DNA of 64,000 nucleotides from Microbispora hainanensis (GTDB lineage: Bacteria > Actinomycetota > Actinomycetes > Streptosporangiales > Streptosporangiaceae). Below are positions 27,340 to 36,860 of the stretch, piece after piece; the first letter of the stretch is position 1, and each line of letters begins with the position of its first letter. The notes below the pieces were generated by a model. That model ran no database searches, was not told where the DNA came from, and saw only the letters and a program-made list of their open reading frames with translations. The stretch lies in assembly GCF_036186745.1 (NCBI RefSeq), contig NZ_CP108086.1, forward strand, positions 3,410,001-3,474,000, in the 5' to 3' direction. The translations under genes and the position numbers were made by a program.

Positions 27340-28560
27340 GTGATTGCCGCTCAGCCCGTCACCGCTCGCCCCGGCGCGAAGGCCTCCAGGCTCGCCTGGC
27401 TCGACGCCCTGCGGGGGATCGGCGCGATGGCCGTGGTCGCCGAACACGCGCTGCCCTGGTTCATGCCGTCGTTGCGCCCCTACTGGTTCAACCTCGGCAT
27501 GTACGGCGTGCTGGTCTTCTTCCTGGTCAGCGGATACATCATCCCCGCGTCCCTGGAGAAGCGGGGTGATGTCGGGGCGTTCTGGGTCAGCCGGGTGTTC
27601 CGGCTGTATCCGCTCTATCTGCTGGTGATCGCCCTCGTGCTCGTCATGGCGTTCTGGGTCCCGGTGCGTCAGGTGGTGCCCCGGCATCCGTCGGCCGTGG
27701 CCGCGCACGTGAGCATGCTGCTCGACGTCGTCCACACCGGCGCCCTCGCCGACCCGATGTGGACGCTGTCGTACGAGATGGTGTTCTACCTGCTGGTGAC
27801 CGCGCTGTTCGTGGGCGGGGTGCATCGGCGCAGCGGGACGCTGGCGATCGTCTTCGGCGCCGTGGCGGTCGCCGCCGGGCTGGTGCTGTCGGCGCCGCTG
27901 CTGCCGGGGCCCTGGCCCGCCATCGCCACCTGCGTGCTGTTCCTCGCGGGGCTGGCCTGCCTGATCACCGGCCGGTTCCGCACGGTCGCGGCGTACGCGC
28001 TGGGCCTGATGGCGCTCGTGCTGCTCGTCTTCGGCAGCTTCGTGCCGTGGTTCGGCGCGGCCATCCTCGCGGTGATGTTCACGGGGACGGCCCTGTATCG
28101 CTGGGAGAAGGGCACGGCCGGGCTCGGCCCGGTCGTGGTCGCGGCGACCCTGGTGGCCGCCGCGCCCGTGTGGGCGATCCAGGCGGGCTGGTGGTGGGTG
28201 CAGCCCGATGTGTGGATCACCACGATGGTCCTCGCCGGAGGGACGTTCGCGCTGGGCATGATGCTGCGCGGGCGGCGCGTTCCCGGTGCGCTGACCTGGC
28301 TCGGCCTGATCAGCTACTCGGTCTATCTGGTGCACCACCCGCTGCTCAAGTATCTGAACGCGCTCGCGGGCGACCTGCGGTCGCTCACGCCGATCGCCCA
28401 GGCGGCCGTCGCGCTCGGCTATCTCGTCGCGCTGCTCACGCTGAGCTGGCTCACCTATCGCTTCGTGGAGGCGCCGGCCCAGGCACTGGGCCGCCGGATC
28501 AGTGGACGTCTGTCGTCTCCACGCCCGACGACTGCTCGGGATATACCTGTCCCGGGGTGA
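27340..28560 (+). CDS. Acyltransferase 3 family membrane protein
   Basis: An integral-membrane O-acyltransferase of 406 residues with about ten hydrophobic helices. The family's N-terminal block is clear: RLAWLDALRGIGAMAVVAEH (Arg and His of the catalytic block), followed by GVLVFFLVSGYIIP and FWVSRVFRLYPLY. Near the C-terminus come LGLISYSVYLVHHPLL and LTYRFVEAPAQ. Proteins of this family acetylate surface sugars or lipids. Its 3' end overlaps the convergent polysaccharide deacetylase gene by 62 bp. Start is a GTG without a ribosome binding site. Confidence 0.9.
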   Translation: MIAAQPVTARPGAKASRLAWLDALRGIGAMAVVAEHALPWFMPSLRPYWFNLGMYGVLVFFLVSGYIIPASLEKRGDVGAFWVSRVFRLYPLYLLVIALVLVMAFWVPVRQVVPRHPSAVAAHVSMLLDVVHTGALADPMWTLSYEMVFYLLVTALFVGGVHRRSGTLAIVFGAVAVAAGLVLSAPLLPGPWPAIATCVLFLAGLACLITGRFRTVAAYALGLMALVLLVFGSFVPWFGAAILAVMFTGTALYRWEKGTAGLGPVVVAATLVAAAPVWAIQAGWWWVQPDVWITTMVLAGGTFALGMMLRGRRVPGALTWLGLISYSVYLVHHPLLKYLNALAGDLRSLTPIAQAAVALGYLVALLTLSWLTYRFVEAPAQALGRRISGRLSSPRPTTARDIPVPG

Positions 28561-29239
28561 GCTTCTGGCCTTCGAGCAGGGTGGACACCGTGACGAAGCT
28601 GTAGCCCTCCGCGGTCAGCAGTTCGAGCACTTCGGGCATCGACTGCACGGTCTGCTTGACCGTCTCGTGCATCAGCACGACCTCGCCCTCTCCGGCCACG
28701 TCCAGGGCCCGGTTCGTGAGGAAGTCCACGTGCCGGTAGTCCTTGATGTAGTCCTTCGTGGCGGTCGTGCCGGGCACCTGGATGAGCCCGAGCTTGGCGG
28801 TGACCTGCTCCACGCCGCCGTTGCGCAGCCCGCCGGGCGCGCGGAAGAGCTTCGGCGCCTTGCCCGTCGTCTTCTTGATCAGCCGCTGGGTGTCGCCGAT
28901 CTTCTTGTTGATGTCGGCGTACTTGAGCGTGGTCAGATAGGTGCCGTCCCACGAGTGGTTGCCGATCTCGTGGCCCGACTTGGCGATCAACTGGGTGAGC
29001 TTGGGATGCTTTTTCACCTCCGAGCCGATAAGGAAGAAGGTCGCCTTCGCCTTGTATTCGGAGAGGGTCTTCAGCAGGGTCGTCAGGTAGGGCCCCGGAC
29101 CGTCGTCAAAGGTCAGGGCGATGCATTTGTGGGTCGCGCAGAACGGCTCATCGGTCGTACGAGCCTGCGCAGGAGTGGCGGTGGCGGCCACGGCGAGAGC
29201 GCACGCTACGGCCAGAGGGATCAGACGACGTACAGCCAT
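28499..29239 (-). CDS. Secreted polysaccharide deacetylase (NodB domain)
   Basis: 246 residues with a signal peptide (about 1-26, cut after AQA). The NodB domain has motif 1 TFDDGP (43-48), motif 2 at HSWDG (95-99), motif 3 RAPGG and a late LMHET. In active family members motif 2 is H-S/T-x-x-H, whose second His binds zinc; here that place is Gly99. The enzyme may use a different metal ligand or be inactive. Active members remove acetyl groups from peptidoglycan, chitin or other glycans. ATG at 29239 has GAGGAG upstream. It is convergent with the acyltransferase. Confidence 0.88.
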   Translation of the reverse strand: MAVRRLIPLAVACALAVAATATPAQARTTDEPFCATHKCIALTFDDGPGPYLTTLLKTLSEYKAKATFFLIGSEVKKHPKLTQLIAKSGHEIGNHSWDGTYLTTLKYADINKKIGDTQRLIKKTTGKAPKLFRAPGGLRNGGVEQVTAKLGLIQVPGTTATKDYIKDYRHVDFLTNRALDVAGEGEVVLMHETVKQTVQSMPEVLELLTAEGYSFVTVSTLLEGQKLTPGQVYPEQSSGVETTDVH

Positions 29240-29457
29240 GGGGTACTCCTCGGGGGATCTATAACGCGGCATCGTAACGCGCTCCGGGTTGCTTCCTCCT
29301 CTTCAGTCCGATTTCGTACGGGCCGGAAACCTTCGTCCACCTGGGACGGGAGCGATTAAACCTTCGGCCAAGGAAGGGACTAAGCCTGCCCCCTCACAGG
29401 CGGGTTTCGCGATGCTGGGCCGGTCGGAAGAGGAACCGGGCAGTGTGAGGAGGGCGG
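29240..29457. other. Divergent spacer before the glycopolymer cluster
   Basis: 218 bp between the deacetylase gene and the first glycosyltransferase. It is less GC-rich at 29300-29390. I see no clear promoter or riboswitch fold, though the block at 29350-29390 with GACTAAGCCTGCCCC could be a leader element. Confidence 0.4.
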
Positions 29458-31629
29458 GTGACACGAACCGCCACCACCCGGTCGGCGTGGGGGACGTGGA
29501 TCGGGTTCGAGTCCTGTCCCACGCTGCTCGGCCGCCTCGTGGAGGGCTTCGCCGGTCCCTGGATCCCGCTTGAGGACGTCCCCGTCCCTGTCCCCGTCGT
29601 GTCCGTCGCGTCCGCCGTTCCGGCGAGCGACGCGGACACGGCACGGGACGGCACACTGGACGCGGCGCCGGACGGGGCACTGGACGCGGCGCCGGACACG
29701 ACACGGGATGCCGCGCGAGATGCCGCACGGAATGTGACCCGCGACGCGGCGCCGGGCGGAACCGGCGCGATCGGATGCGTCCTGCTCGCCGCGCGCTCCC
29801 CGGCCGACCTGCGCAGGGCGGTGCCGCTGCGCGGCCTGCTGCCCACCGCGACCCGGGTGCGGATCGCCGTCGCCGACGTGCCGTCCTGGGCGGCGCAGCC
29901 ACTGCCGGTCGCCGCGCCGGGCGCCTGCTGGCGGCACCTGACCGAGATGCGGGTGACCCGCCGGGGCCGTGGCTGGCACCTCGACGCCGCCTTCAGCGAG
30001 CCGGTGCCGGCCGGTGACGTCGTGGCCCACGTCGCGAACGGCCTGTTCGGCGGATGCGCGGCGACCACTCCCGTGGCGGGGCTGGAGGGCGGCGTCACGG
30101 CCGACTGGCGGCCCGGCGATCCCAACGTCACGCTGTCGCCGCCCGGCGGGCCGGTGCCGGACCGTCGCGACGCCCCCGGCTGCGACCTGCCGCTGCGTCA
30201 GGCGAACGGCTCCGTCGTCGCCGGCCCTGCGGTCACGGGCGCTGCGGCTACCAGCCCTGGGGTCACGGGCGCTGCGGTTATGAGCTCTGGGGTCACGAGC
30301 TCTGCGGCTACCAGCCCCGGGGTCACGAGCTCTGCGCCTGCCGCGACTGGGCTTACCGGATCCGTGCTCGCCGGGTCCGTGCTCGCCGGGTCCGTGCCCG
30401 CCGGGTCCGGGAGCACCGGTTCGGTGGCCGACGGCCTGCTGCCGCCGCTGGACGAGGCCGTGATCAACCCCATCGGATTCCGCCGCAATCCCGCGCAGGG
30501 CATCGCGGTGCTCGCGGTACGCCGGGAGGGGTTCGTCGTCGCCCTCGGCACCGACAAGCTCGTACGCCTCCCGGCCAGTGGGCGGGTCACGGACGTGGAC
30601 ATCGCCCGCCTGCGGGACGTACGCGGCGTCGAGGTGCCCGGCCCACAGGCGGCGGAGGGGCGGACCGGCGAGATCGCCCGCGTCGTGGCCGCCCTCTCGG
30701 CCGCCGGGATCCCGGTGCTCGCCGCGCCCGATCCCGCCCGCGACCGGGCGCTGGGCACCGCCCTCGCCACCGCGCTCGTGGCCGTGACCGGCGAGGCGCT
30801 CGCGTCCGACCTGCGCCGCGAGGAGCTGAGCATCCGGCTGCGCCGGGCCGCGCTGCGCGAGCACGGGGCCGCCGCCCGATGGAGGGGGCTGGCTCTGGCC
30901 GCCGGTCTGCCGGTGCCGCCGGACCCGAAGGTCTCGATCCTGCTGTGCACGCGACGTCCGGAGATGGTGCCGTTCGCGGTCGAGCAGATGGAGCGCCAGC
31001 GCGGCGTGAGCGCCGAGCTGATCGTGGGGCTGCACGGCTTCACGGCACGGGAGGCGGCGATCCCCCGCACGCGGCTGCCGCTCACCGTGATCGAGGCCCC
31101 CGCCACGACGCCGTTCGGGGAGGTGCTGAACCGGATGGCGGCGGTCGCCTCCGGGTCCTGCCTCGCCAAGGTGGACGACGACGACTGGTATGGCCCCGAT
31201 CACCTCGCCGATCTCCTGCTCGCCCGCCGCTACAGCGGCGCCGACCTCGTCGGCTCGGCCGCGGAGTTCGTCTACCTGGAGCCGCTCGACGTGACGATCA
31301 GGCGGTGCATCGGCACCGAGCGGTTCGTGCCGCTGGTGGCCGGGGGCACGATGCTGGTCACCCGGGCGGCGTTCGAGGCGGCCGGCGGCTTCCGGCCCCT
31401 GGCGAGGACGGTGGACGGCCAGTTGCTCCAGGCGGTCGAGGCCGTCGGCGGCCGGATCTACCGCACCCACGGCCTCGGTTATGTGCTGCGCCGCCGCAGC
31501 GCGTACGGCCACACCTGGCGCCAGCCCGTGCAGTCGTTCCTCGCCTCCTTCCAGGAGCAGTGGCGTGGGCTGGTCTTCAACGAACTGATGGAGGACGGTG
31601 CCCGATGGCGGGCGGAGGTGACGAGGTGA
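29458..31629 (+). CDS. Glycosyltransferase family 2 protein with long N-terminal extension
   Basis: 723 residues. The C-terminal GT2 domain (about 488-700) begins PKVSILLCTRRPEMVPFAVE and contains the metal-binding acidic motif VDDDDW (572-577) and a GGTMLVTRAAFEAAGGF block. The N-terminal ~480 residues match nothing I recognise. They include a disordered Ala/Thr/Ser/Gly stretch (258-320) made of 30-bp and 15-bp repeats. GTG start with GAGGAGGG upstream. Its stop overlaps the next glycosyltransferase start (GTGA). Probably builds a surface glycopolymer. Confidence 0.82.
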   Translation: MTRTATTRSAWGTWIGFESCPTLLGRLVEGFAGPWIPLEDVPVPVPVVSVASAVPASDADTARDGTLDAAPDGALDAAPDTTRDAARDAARNVTRDAAPGGTGAIGCVLLAARSPADLRRAVPLRGLLPTATRVRIAVADVPSWAAQPLPVAAPGACWRHLTEMRVTRRGRGWHLDAAFSEPVPAGDVVAHVANGLFGGCAATTPVAGLEGGVTADWRPGDPNVTLSPPGGPVPDRRDAPGCDLPLRQANGSVVAGPAVTGAAATSPGVTGAAVMSSGVTSSAATSPGVTSSAPAATGLTGSVLAGSVLAGSVPAGSGSTGSVADGLLPPLDEAVINPIGFRRNPAQGIAVLAVRREGFVVALGTDKLVRLPASGRVTDVDIARLRDVRGVEVPGPQAAEGRTGEIARVVAALSAAGIPVLAAPDPARDRALGTALATALVAVTGEALASDLRREELSIRLRRAALREHGAAARWRGLALAAGLPVPPDPKVSILLCTRRPEMVPFAVEQMERQRGVSAELIVGLHGFTAREAAIPRTRLPLTVIEAPATTPFGEVLNRMAAVASGSCLAKVDDDDWYGPDHLADLLLARRYSGADLVGSAAEFVYLEPLDVTIRRCIGTERFVPLVAGGTMLVTRAAFEAAGGFRPLARTVDGQLLQAVEAVGGRIYRTHGLGYVLRRRSAYGHTWRQPVQSFLASFQEQWRGLVFNELMEDGARWRAEVTR
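30231..30417 (+). repeat. 30-bp and 15-bp in-frame tandem repeats
   Basis: Three full 30-bp units starting GGTCACGGGCGCTGCGG (30231, 30261, 30291), a partial fourth, and then four 15-bp units of the GGGTCCGTGCTCGCC type (30358-30417). They encode VTGAAATSPG-like and LAGSV-like repeats in the middle of the glycosyltransferase. Confidence 0.9.
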
Positions 31630-33227
31630 CGGGGGCTGCGCGCATCCCGCTCAACGACTACGGGGTGCTCGGAGAGCCACCCGCGCTGGGGAGCTGGACT
31701 CCCACGCTCACGGTGAGCGTGGTGATCCCCGCCTACCGCGCGGAGCGCACGCTGCCGCTGACGCTGGCCGGTCTGGCCCGGCAGACCTACCCGGCCCACC
31801 TCATGGAGGTCGTGGTGGTGGACGACGGCGAGCGGCCCATGGAGCCGACGTCCGAGTCGTCGGCCGGGCCGCTGCCGGAGCGGCTGCGGGTGGTCCGCCC
31901 GCGCGGCGGGGCGTGGGGCAGGGCGAGCGCCTGCGCGGCGGGGGCCGAGGCGGCCGAGGGCGAGGTGATCCTCTACCTGGACGCCGACCTCGTGCTGTTC
32001 CCCGAGCACGTCGAGGCCCAGATGCGCTGGCACCACCTGGCCGGCTATCTGGTCGTGCTCGGGCACCTGCGGTTCGTGCCCGGCCTCGACGAGGTCCCGG
32101 CGAGCGAGGTGCTCGCGGCCATCGAGGCGGGTGCGGTGCCCAAGCTCTTCTCCGAGGAGGACGCCACGCCGCAGTGGACCGAGCGGCGCTGGGACCAGAC
32201 CGACGACCTGCGGGCGGCCGGGTTCGGCGCGTTCTCCGTCATGGTGGGGGCCACCGCGTCGCTGCCCGCCCGCCTGCTGCGCGCCGCCGGAGGGCTCGAC
32301 GCCTCGCTCGTCCTCGGCGAGGACACCGAGCTCGGCTATCGGCTGGCCCAGGCGGGGGCCGTGTTCGTGCCCGACCGCGCCAGCCGGTGCTGGCACCTCG
32401 GCCGGTCCACCGTGATGCGCCGCGAGCCCGAGGTGAAGCGGCACAACTGGCCTCACCTCGCCGAGCGCGTCCCCACCTTCCGCTGGCTGCGCAGGCATCC
32501 CCACCGCACCTACCTCGTGCCGTACGTCGACGTCGTGGTCGAGGTGGGGGACGCGTCGTTCGAGGAGGTCAGGGCGACCGTCGACGCCGTGCTCGCCGGG
32601 CGGCTGCCCGACGTGCGGGTGACGGTCGTCGGGCCGTGGGGACGGCTCGGCGGAGGGCGGCGCGACCCGCTCGGCGACCCCTCGCTCGACCTGCGCCTGG
32701 TGCTCGCCTGCTATCAGGGCGAGCCGCGCGTGCGGTTCCGCGAGGCCGTGCCGGACGACTGCTTCCCCGTGCCGTTCCGCTTCCACTGCCCGCCCGGCTG
32801 GGTGCCGTCGCGCGGCACCATCGGGTCGGTGGTCAAGCACGCCGACCGGCAGCGGCTCGGGATCGTCTCGCTCGCGCTGGACGAGCGCGAGGACGGCCGT
32901 GTCGTGCACGCCCGGCTGGAGCGCACCGCCGCGATGAGCCGGGCCCGCCACTGCGCCGGGCCGGGGGACGACCTCGGCGACCTGGTCCACGAGATGTACG
33001 GCACGGTGTGGGACGCGGGCGACAAGTGGGGGTTCCTGCCCGCCGGGCTCGCCGCGACCACCGCCTCGCGGGTTCCCGGCACCGCCCCGGTGGACGTCAC
33101 CGGCGACGCCGGCGCCGTGAGGGCGCCCCGGCGTTCCCGCCCCGGGGGCCGGTCCGGCGCCCGGCCGCTCCGCCGCACCGCCCGGCTGCTCCGCAGGCGC
33201 CTGCGCGCGCTCGTGAGCACCGCCTGA
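31626..33227 (+). CDS. Glycosyltransferase family 2 protein
   Basis: 533 residues. The GT2 domain begins TLTVSVVIPAYRAERTLPLT, has VVVVDDGERP and the DxD motif in ILYLDADLVLF, and later GGLDASLVLGEDTELGYRLA (the acceptor-side ED motif). A C-terminal ~200-residue part of unknown fold ends in an Arg-rich tail. Start is the GTG at 31626, inside the stop of the gene before (GTGA) with GGAGGTG upstream; an ATG at 31605 is also in frame. Part of the 29-45 kb glycopolymer cluster. Confidence 0.85.
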   Translation: MTGAARIPLNDYGVLGEPPALGSWTPTLTVSVVIPAYRAERTLPLTLAGLARQTYPAHLMEVVVVDDGERPMEPTSESSAGPLPERLRVVRPRGGAWGRASACAAGAEAAEGEVILYLDADLVLFPEHVEAQMRWHHLAGYLVVLGHLRFVPGLDEVPASEVLAAIEAGAVPKLFSEEDATPQWTERRWDQTDDLRAAGFGAFSVMVGATASLPARLLRAAGGLDASLVLGEDTELGYRLAQAGAVFVPDRASRCWHLGRSTVMRREPEVKRHNWPHLAERVPTFRWLRRHPHRTYLVPYVDVVVEVGDASFEEVRATVDAVLAGRLPDVRVTVVGPWGRLGGGRRDPLGDPSLDLRLVLACYQGEPRVRFREAVPDDCFPVPFRFHCPPGWVPSRGTIGSVVKHADRQRLGIVSLALDEREDGRVVHARLERTAAMSRARHCAGPGDDLGDLVHEMYGTVWDAGDKWGFLPAGLAATTASRVPGTAPVDVTGDAGAVRAPRRSRPGGRSGARPLRRTARLLRRRLRALVSTA

Positions 33228-33267
33228 GCCGCTGTGTCTCCCGCTTCTCCGACCCTAAGGAGCGCCC

Positions 33268-36200
33268 GTGCCCCGCCTCAGCGTGATCATCCCGATCTAC
33301 GACGTGGAACCGTACCTCGCCGGTTGCCTGGCCTCGGTCGCGGCGCAGACCTGGCAGGACATCGAGGTCGTCATGGTCGACGACGGCTCGCCCGACGGCA
33401 GCGCCGAGATCGCCGCCGGCTTCGCGGCGCGCGACGACAGGTTCCGGCTGATCCGCCAGGCCAACGCGGGGCTCGGGGCGGCGCGCAACACGGGCGTGCG
33501 GCACGCGACCGGGGAGCACCTGATGTTCCTCGACAGCGACGATCTGCTGCCGGCGCACGCCCTCGAATGCCTCCTGGCGTCCCTGGAGCGGACGGGATCG
33601 GACCTCGCCACGGGCAACGTGCTGCGCCTCGACGGGCGCGGCCCCCGCCAGTCGGCCCTGCACCGCTCCGTCTTCGCCGACGCCGCCGCGGCCACCCACA
33701 TCACCCGGACGCACGCGCTGCTGCGCGACCGCCTGGTCACCAACAAGTTGTGGCGCCGCTCGTTCTGGGACGCCCACGGGTTCGCCTTCCCCGAAGGCGT
33801 GCTGTACGAGGATATCGCGGTGGCCCTGCGCGCCCACTTCCTGGCACGGGCCGTCGACGTGCTGCCCACGCCCGTCTACCTGTGGCGGCGGCGCGAGGAC
33901 GGCGGCCGTTCCATCACCCAGGACAAGACGCGGGTGCCGCACCTGGAGGACCGGTTCGCGGCCGTCACCGAGGTCCGCCGCTTCCTGAGCGAGCACAACT
34001 TCACCGCGCACATCCACGCCTGGGACCACGCCGTGCTCGACGGCGACCTCACGAACTTCCTCGACGTGCTCGACCAGGCCACCCCGGCGTTCAGGGAGCG
34101 CTTCCTCGACCTCGCCTGCCTCTATCTGGAGGACGTGGCACCCCCCGTGCTCGACGGGCTGCCCGCGCTGCGGCGCGTGCAGTGGCACCTGGTGCGCCTG
34201 CGCCGCATGGACGACCTGCTGGACGTCCTGGCCTGGGACCGGGAGGTGCCGCCCGACCACAGGCTCGTCCGAAGGATGGGCGGCCACCACCTGAACGTGC
34301 CCCTCACCCGCTCCGCCGACCGGGAGATGCCCGCCGCCGTGACCAGGGCCAGGGACGAGCTCGTCCCGCGGCACCGCATCGACGCGGTCCGCTGGGAGGA
34401 CGGCGCGCTCGTGGTGGAGGGACGCGCGGCCCCGTCCCACCTGCGCCCCACCCGGCGGGTCCACCAGCAGGTCTTCGCCACCCTCGTCCACGAGCGCACC
34501 GGGCGGCGCGTCCGGGTGCCCGCCTCGGTCACCAGGGCCCAGGTGTCCACGAAGTCGAAGGCACGCGACTGGGGTGGCTTCCGGCTCGTCATCGACCCCG
34601 CGGCGCTGGCCAGGCCGGGCCGGCTCGGACGGTGGCACGTCGAGCTGCGCGTGCTCCACCGGGGCGTCCTGCGACGTGGACGGCTGACCGATCCGGGCGC
34701 CGCCGCCTCGACCGTCGAGCAGGCGGGTTATCGCACCGTGGGGTCCGATCACTACGTCGCCCCGCTGCTCGGGGAGACCGGCGTCCTCGTGCTGCGGGCC
34801 GAGCGGGAGACCGCCCGGGTCGTCACGCGGGACGTGCGCGACGGCCGCCTGCGCCTGGTGGGCCACGTCGTCAACGACCTCGGCCCGAGCCCGGTGCTCC
34901 AGGTCACCCGGCGTCCCGGCGGCGTTCCCCGCACCTATCCCGTGCACGTCGACCGGCGTACGTTCGAGACCGCCGTCGACCTGCGGGACCTGCTGCCCGC
35001 GTGCCCGGCCCCGCGGATCGCCGTACCGGACGAGGTCGCCGCGCCCGAGGCGTGGTGGGAGATCGAGGTGCGGGCCGCCGACGGCACCGTGACGCCCGTG
35101 ACCCTCGCCGAGGACGTGCCCACCGGCCGGTACGGCCTGGCCGGCCGGGAGATCGTCGTGACCCGCGACCGCACCGGCGGCCTGGTCTTGCGGGACCAGC
35201 CCGCCGCGGCCTACGCCGACCTCGCCGAATGGCTGCCCGCGCGTTGCGGGGGCGGCGGCGAGCTGCTCATCGAGGGCGGCCTCACCGTGCCCCACGAGAT
35301 GTCGGCGCTGGTGGTGACCGCCCTCGACCACGGTGCACATTCCACTCCCCGGCGCGGGGAGTGGCTGCTGCCGATCGAGGGAGCGGGCACCCGCTTCCGG
35401 GCGCGGCTGACGCCCGAGCAGGTCGCCTCGCCCGCCGGGCGGCTGCCGCTGCCGCGCGGCCGGTATGCCCTGGCGATCCGGGCGCGCACCGCCGGGGGAG
35501 AGTGGACGGACCTGCCGCTGGAGTTCGACACCGACCTGCCGGCGGCGCACCAGACGGCCCGCCGTACGTTCGGGGTCGTCACGTCGGGCCCGGGGCGGGC
35601 CGTGCTGACCGTGAGCGGCGACCTGACCGCCGACGAGCGTGGCCGGAAGGCCCAGCGGGCGCTGCGCACGAGGACCTATCCCCAGATGCGGGAAAGGCCG
35701 CTGCGGGACGCCGTCCTGTTCGACGGCGGCGCGGGCACCCGCTTCGGCGGCAGCCCGAGGGCGGTCTGCGAGGAGCTGCGCCGCCGGGGCGCCGACCTGC
35801 CGCTGCTGTGGAACGTGCGGGACGGCCAGGTCGCCCTGCCCGGTGACGTCGAATCGGTGCGCACGCTCGGACGGGAGCACTACGAGGCCCTCGCCCGGTG
35901 CCGCTACGTCGTCACCGACGCGCCGCTGCCGCCGTGGTTCGAGCGCAGGCCCGGCCAGGTGGTCGTACAGACCTGGCAGCAGCCCGCGTGCACGCCGAAG
36001 GAGCCCTCCGGCCGTTCCGGGGCGGGTCAGTGGACCCATCTCGTCTCCGCGGGGCCGTGGTGGACGCCGCTGCTGCGGCGGACGTTCGACTATGAGGGTG
36101 AGGTGCTGGAGACCGGCGTGCCCGGCGACGACCTGCTGACCGGCCCCGGCGCGTGGGAGCGCGCCGCCGACGTGCGCCGCCGCCTCGGCCTGCCGGCGCA

Positions 36201-36744
36201 CGTCCGTGTCCTGCTGTACGTCGCGGGGGAGCACGACACGCTCGACGCCGGGCGTCTTGCGGCCCGGCTCCCGGAGGGCCACGTCCTGCTGGTCCGCCAG
36301 TCCCCTTCCGGAAGCACCCGCCCGGCGGCCGTCGGCTTCGCGTCGGCATCCACGGGCCTCGCGAGGCACGGCGGCGCGGTGCCGGGGTGCGGCGGACCGG
36401 GAACGGACGGCGCCCGCCTGTGGGACGTCGGCGGCCACCCGGACCCGCACGAGCTGTATCTCGCCGCCGACGTCCTGATCGCCGGGGACGCGGCGGCGGT
36501 GGTCGACTTCGCCGTGACCCGACGCCCGGTGCTCCTGCACGCCGGCCGGCCGCGGGACCTGTGGTTCCTCCCCGAGGCGCCGGGGCCGGTGCTGCGGCAC
36601 GAGGGGGCGGTGCTCGACGCGCTCGCGCACCTGGACGAGGTCACGGACAAACACCGGGACGCGTACACCGCGTTCCTGGCCCGCTATCGCCCGATGGCCG
36701 ACGGGCAGGCCGCCCGCCGCGTCGTGGACGCGCTGTTCGGCTGA
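33268..36744 (+). CDS. GT2 / degenerate CDP-glycerol phosphotransferase fusion (copy A)
   Basis: 1158 residues. The N-terminal GT2 domain (1-230) is intact: VVMVDDGSPDGS with Asp38-Asp39, the DxD motif FLDSDD (89-92) and the acceptor ED in VLYEDIAVAL. A long middle region of beta-rich repeats follows. The C-terminal domain (about 815-1155) has the fold of TagF-type CDP-glycerol glycerophosphotransferases. Its catalytic histidines are gone: where active enzymes read QTWHGTP this one reads QTWQQPA (Gln904), the second His is Ser1012, and the VTDYSS motif is IAGDAA. Only the GT2 half looks active. GTG start, AAGGAGC upstream. Confidence 0.87.
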   Translation: MPRLSVIIPIYDVEPYLAGCLASVAAQTWQDIEVVMVDDGSPDGSAEIAAGFAARDDRFRLIRQANAGLGAARNTGVRHATGEHLMFLDSDDLLPAHALECLLASLERTGSDLATGNVLRLDGRGPRQSALHRSVFADAAAATHITRTHALLRDRLVTNKLWRRSFWDAHGFAFPEGVLYEDIAVALRAHFLARAVDVLPTPVYLWRRREDGGRSITQDKTRVPHLEDRFAAVTEVRRFLSEHNFTAHIHAWDHAVLDGDLTNFLDVLDQATPAFRERFLDLACLYLEDVAPPVLDGLPALRRVQWHLVRLRRMDDLLDVLAWDREVPPDHRLVRRMGGHHLNVPLTRSADREMPAAVTRARDELVPRHRIDAVRWEDGALVVEGRAAPSHLRPTRRVHQQVFATLVHERTGRRVRVPASVTRAQVSTKSKARDWGGFRLVIDPAALARPGRLGRWHVELRVLHRGVLRRGRLTDPGAAASTVEQAGYRTVGSDHYVAPLLGETGVLVLRAERETARVVTRDVRDGRLRLVGHVVNDLGPSPVLQVTRRPGGVPRTYPVHVDRRTFETAVDLRDLLPACPAPRIAVPDEVAAPEAWWEIEVRAADGTVTPVTLAEDVPTGRYGLAGREIVVTRDRTGGLVLRDQPAAAYADLAEWLPARCGGGGELLIEGGLTVPHEMSALVVTALDHGAHSTPRRGEWLLPIEGAGTRFRARLTPEQVASPAGRLPLPRGRYALAIRARTAGGEWTDLPLEFDTDLPAAHQTARRTFGVVTSGPGRAVLTVSGDLTADERGRKAQRALRTRTYPQMRERPLRDAVLFDGGAGTRFGGSPRAVCEELRRRGADLPLLWNVRDGQVALPGDVESVRTLGREHYEALARCRYVVTDAPLPPWFERRPGQVVVQTWQQPACTPKEPSGRSGAGQWTHLVSAGPWWTPLLRRTFDYEGEVLETGVPGDDLLTGPGAWERAADVRRRLGLPAHVRVLLYVAGEHDTLDAGRLAARLPEGHVLLVRQSPSGSTRPAAVGFASASTGLARHGGAVPGCGGPGTDGARLWDVGGHPDPHELYLAADVLIAGDAAAVVDFAVTRRPVLLHAGRPRDLWFLPEAPGPVLRHEGAVLDALAHLDEVTDKHRDAYTAFLARYRPMADGQAARRVVDALFG

Positions 36745-36860
36745 ACGCCCCACCGCCTTCGAACCGGAATGCGTCGGCCGTCCCGGCTCGTCCTCGCCCA
36801 CGCGCCGTAAAGCGATCAGGGCTCGCTCGGGTCAAGAGCTGACCAAGCGAGCGTAAGGCC

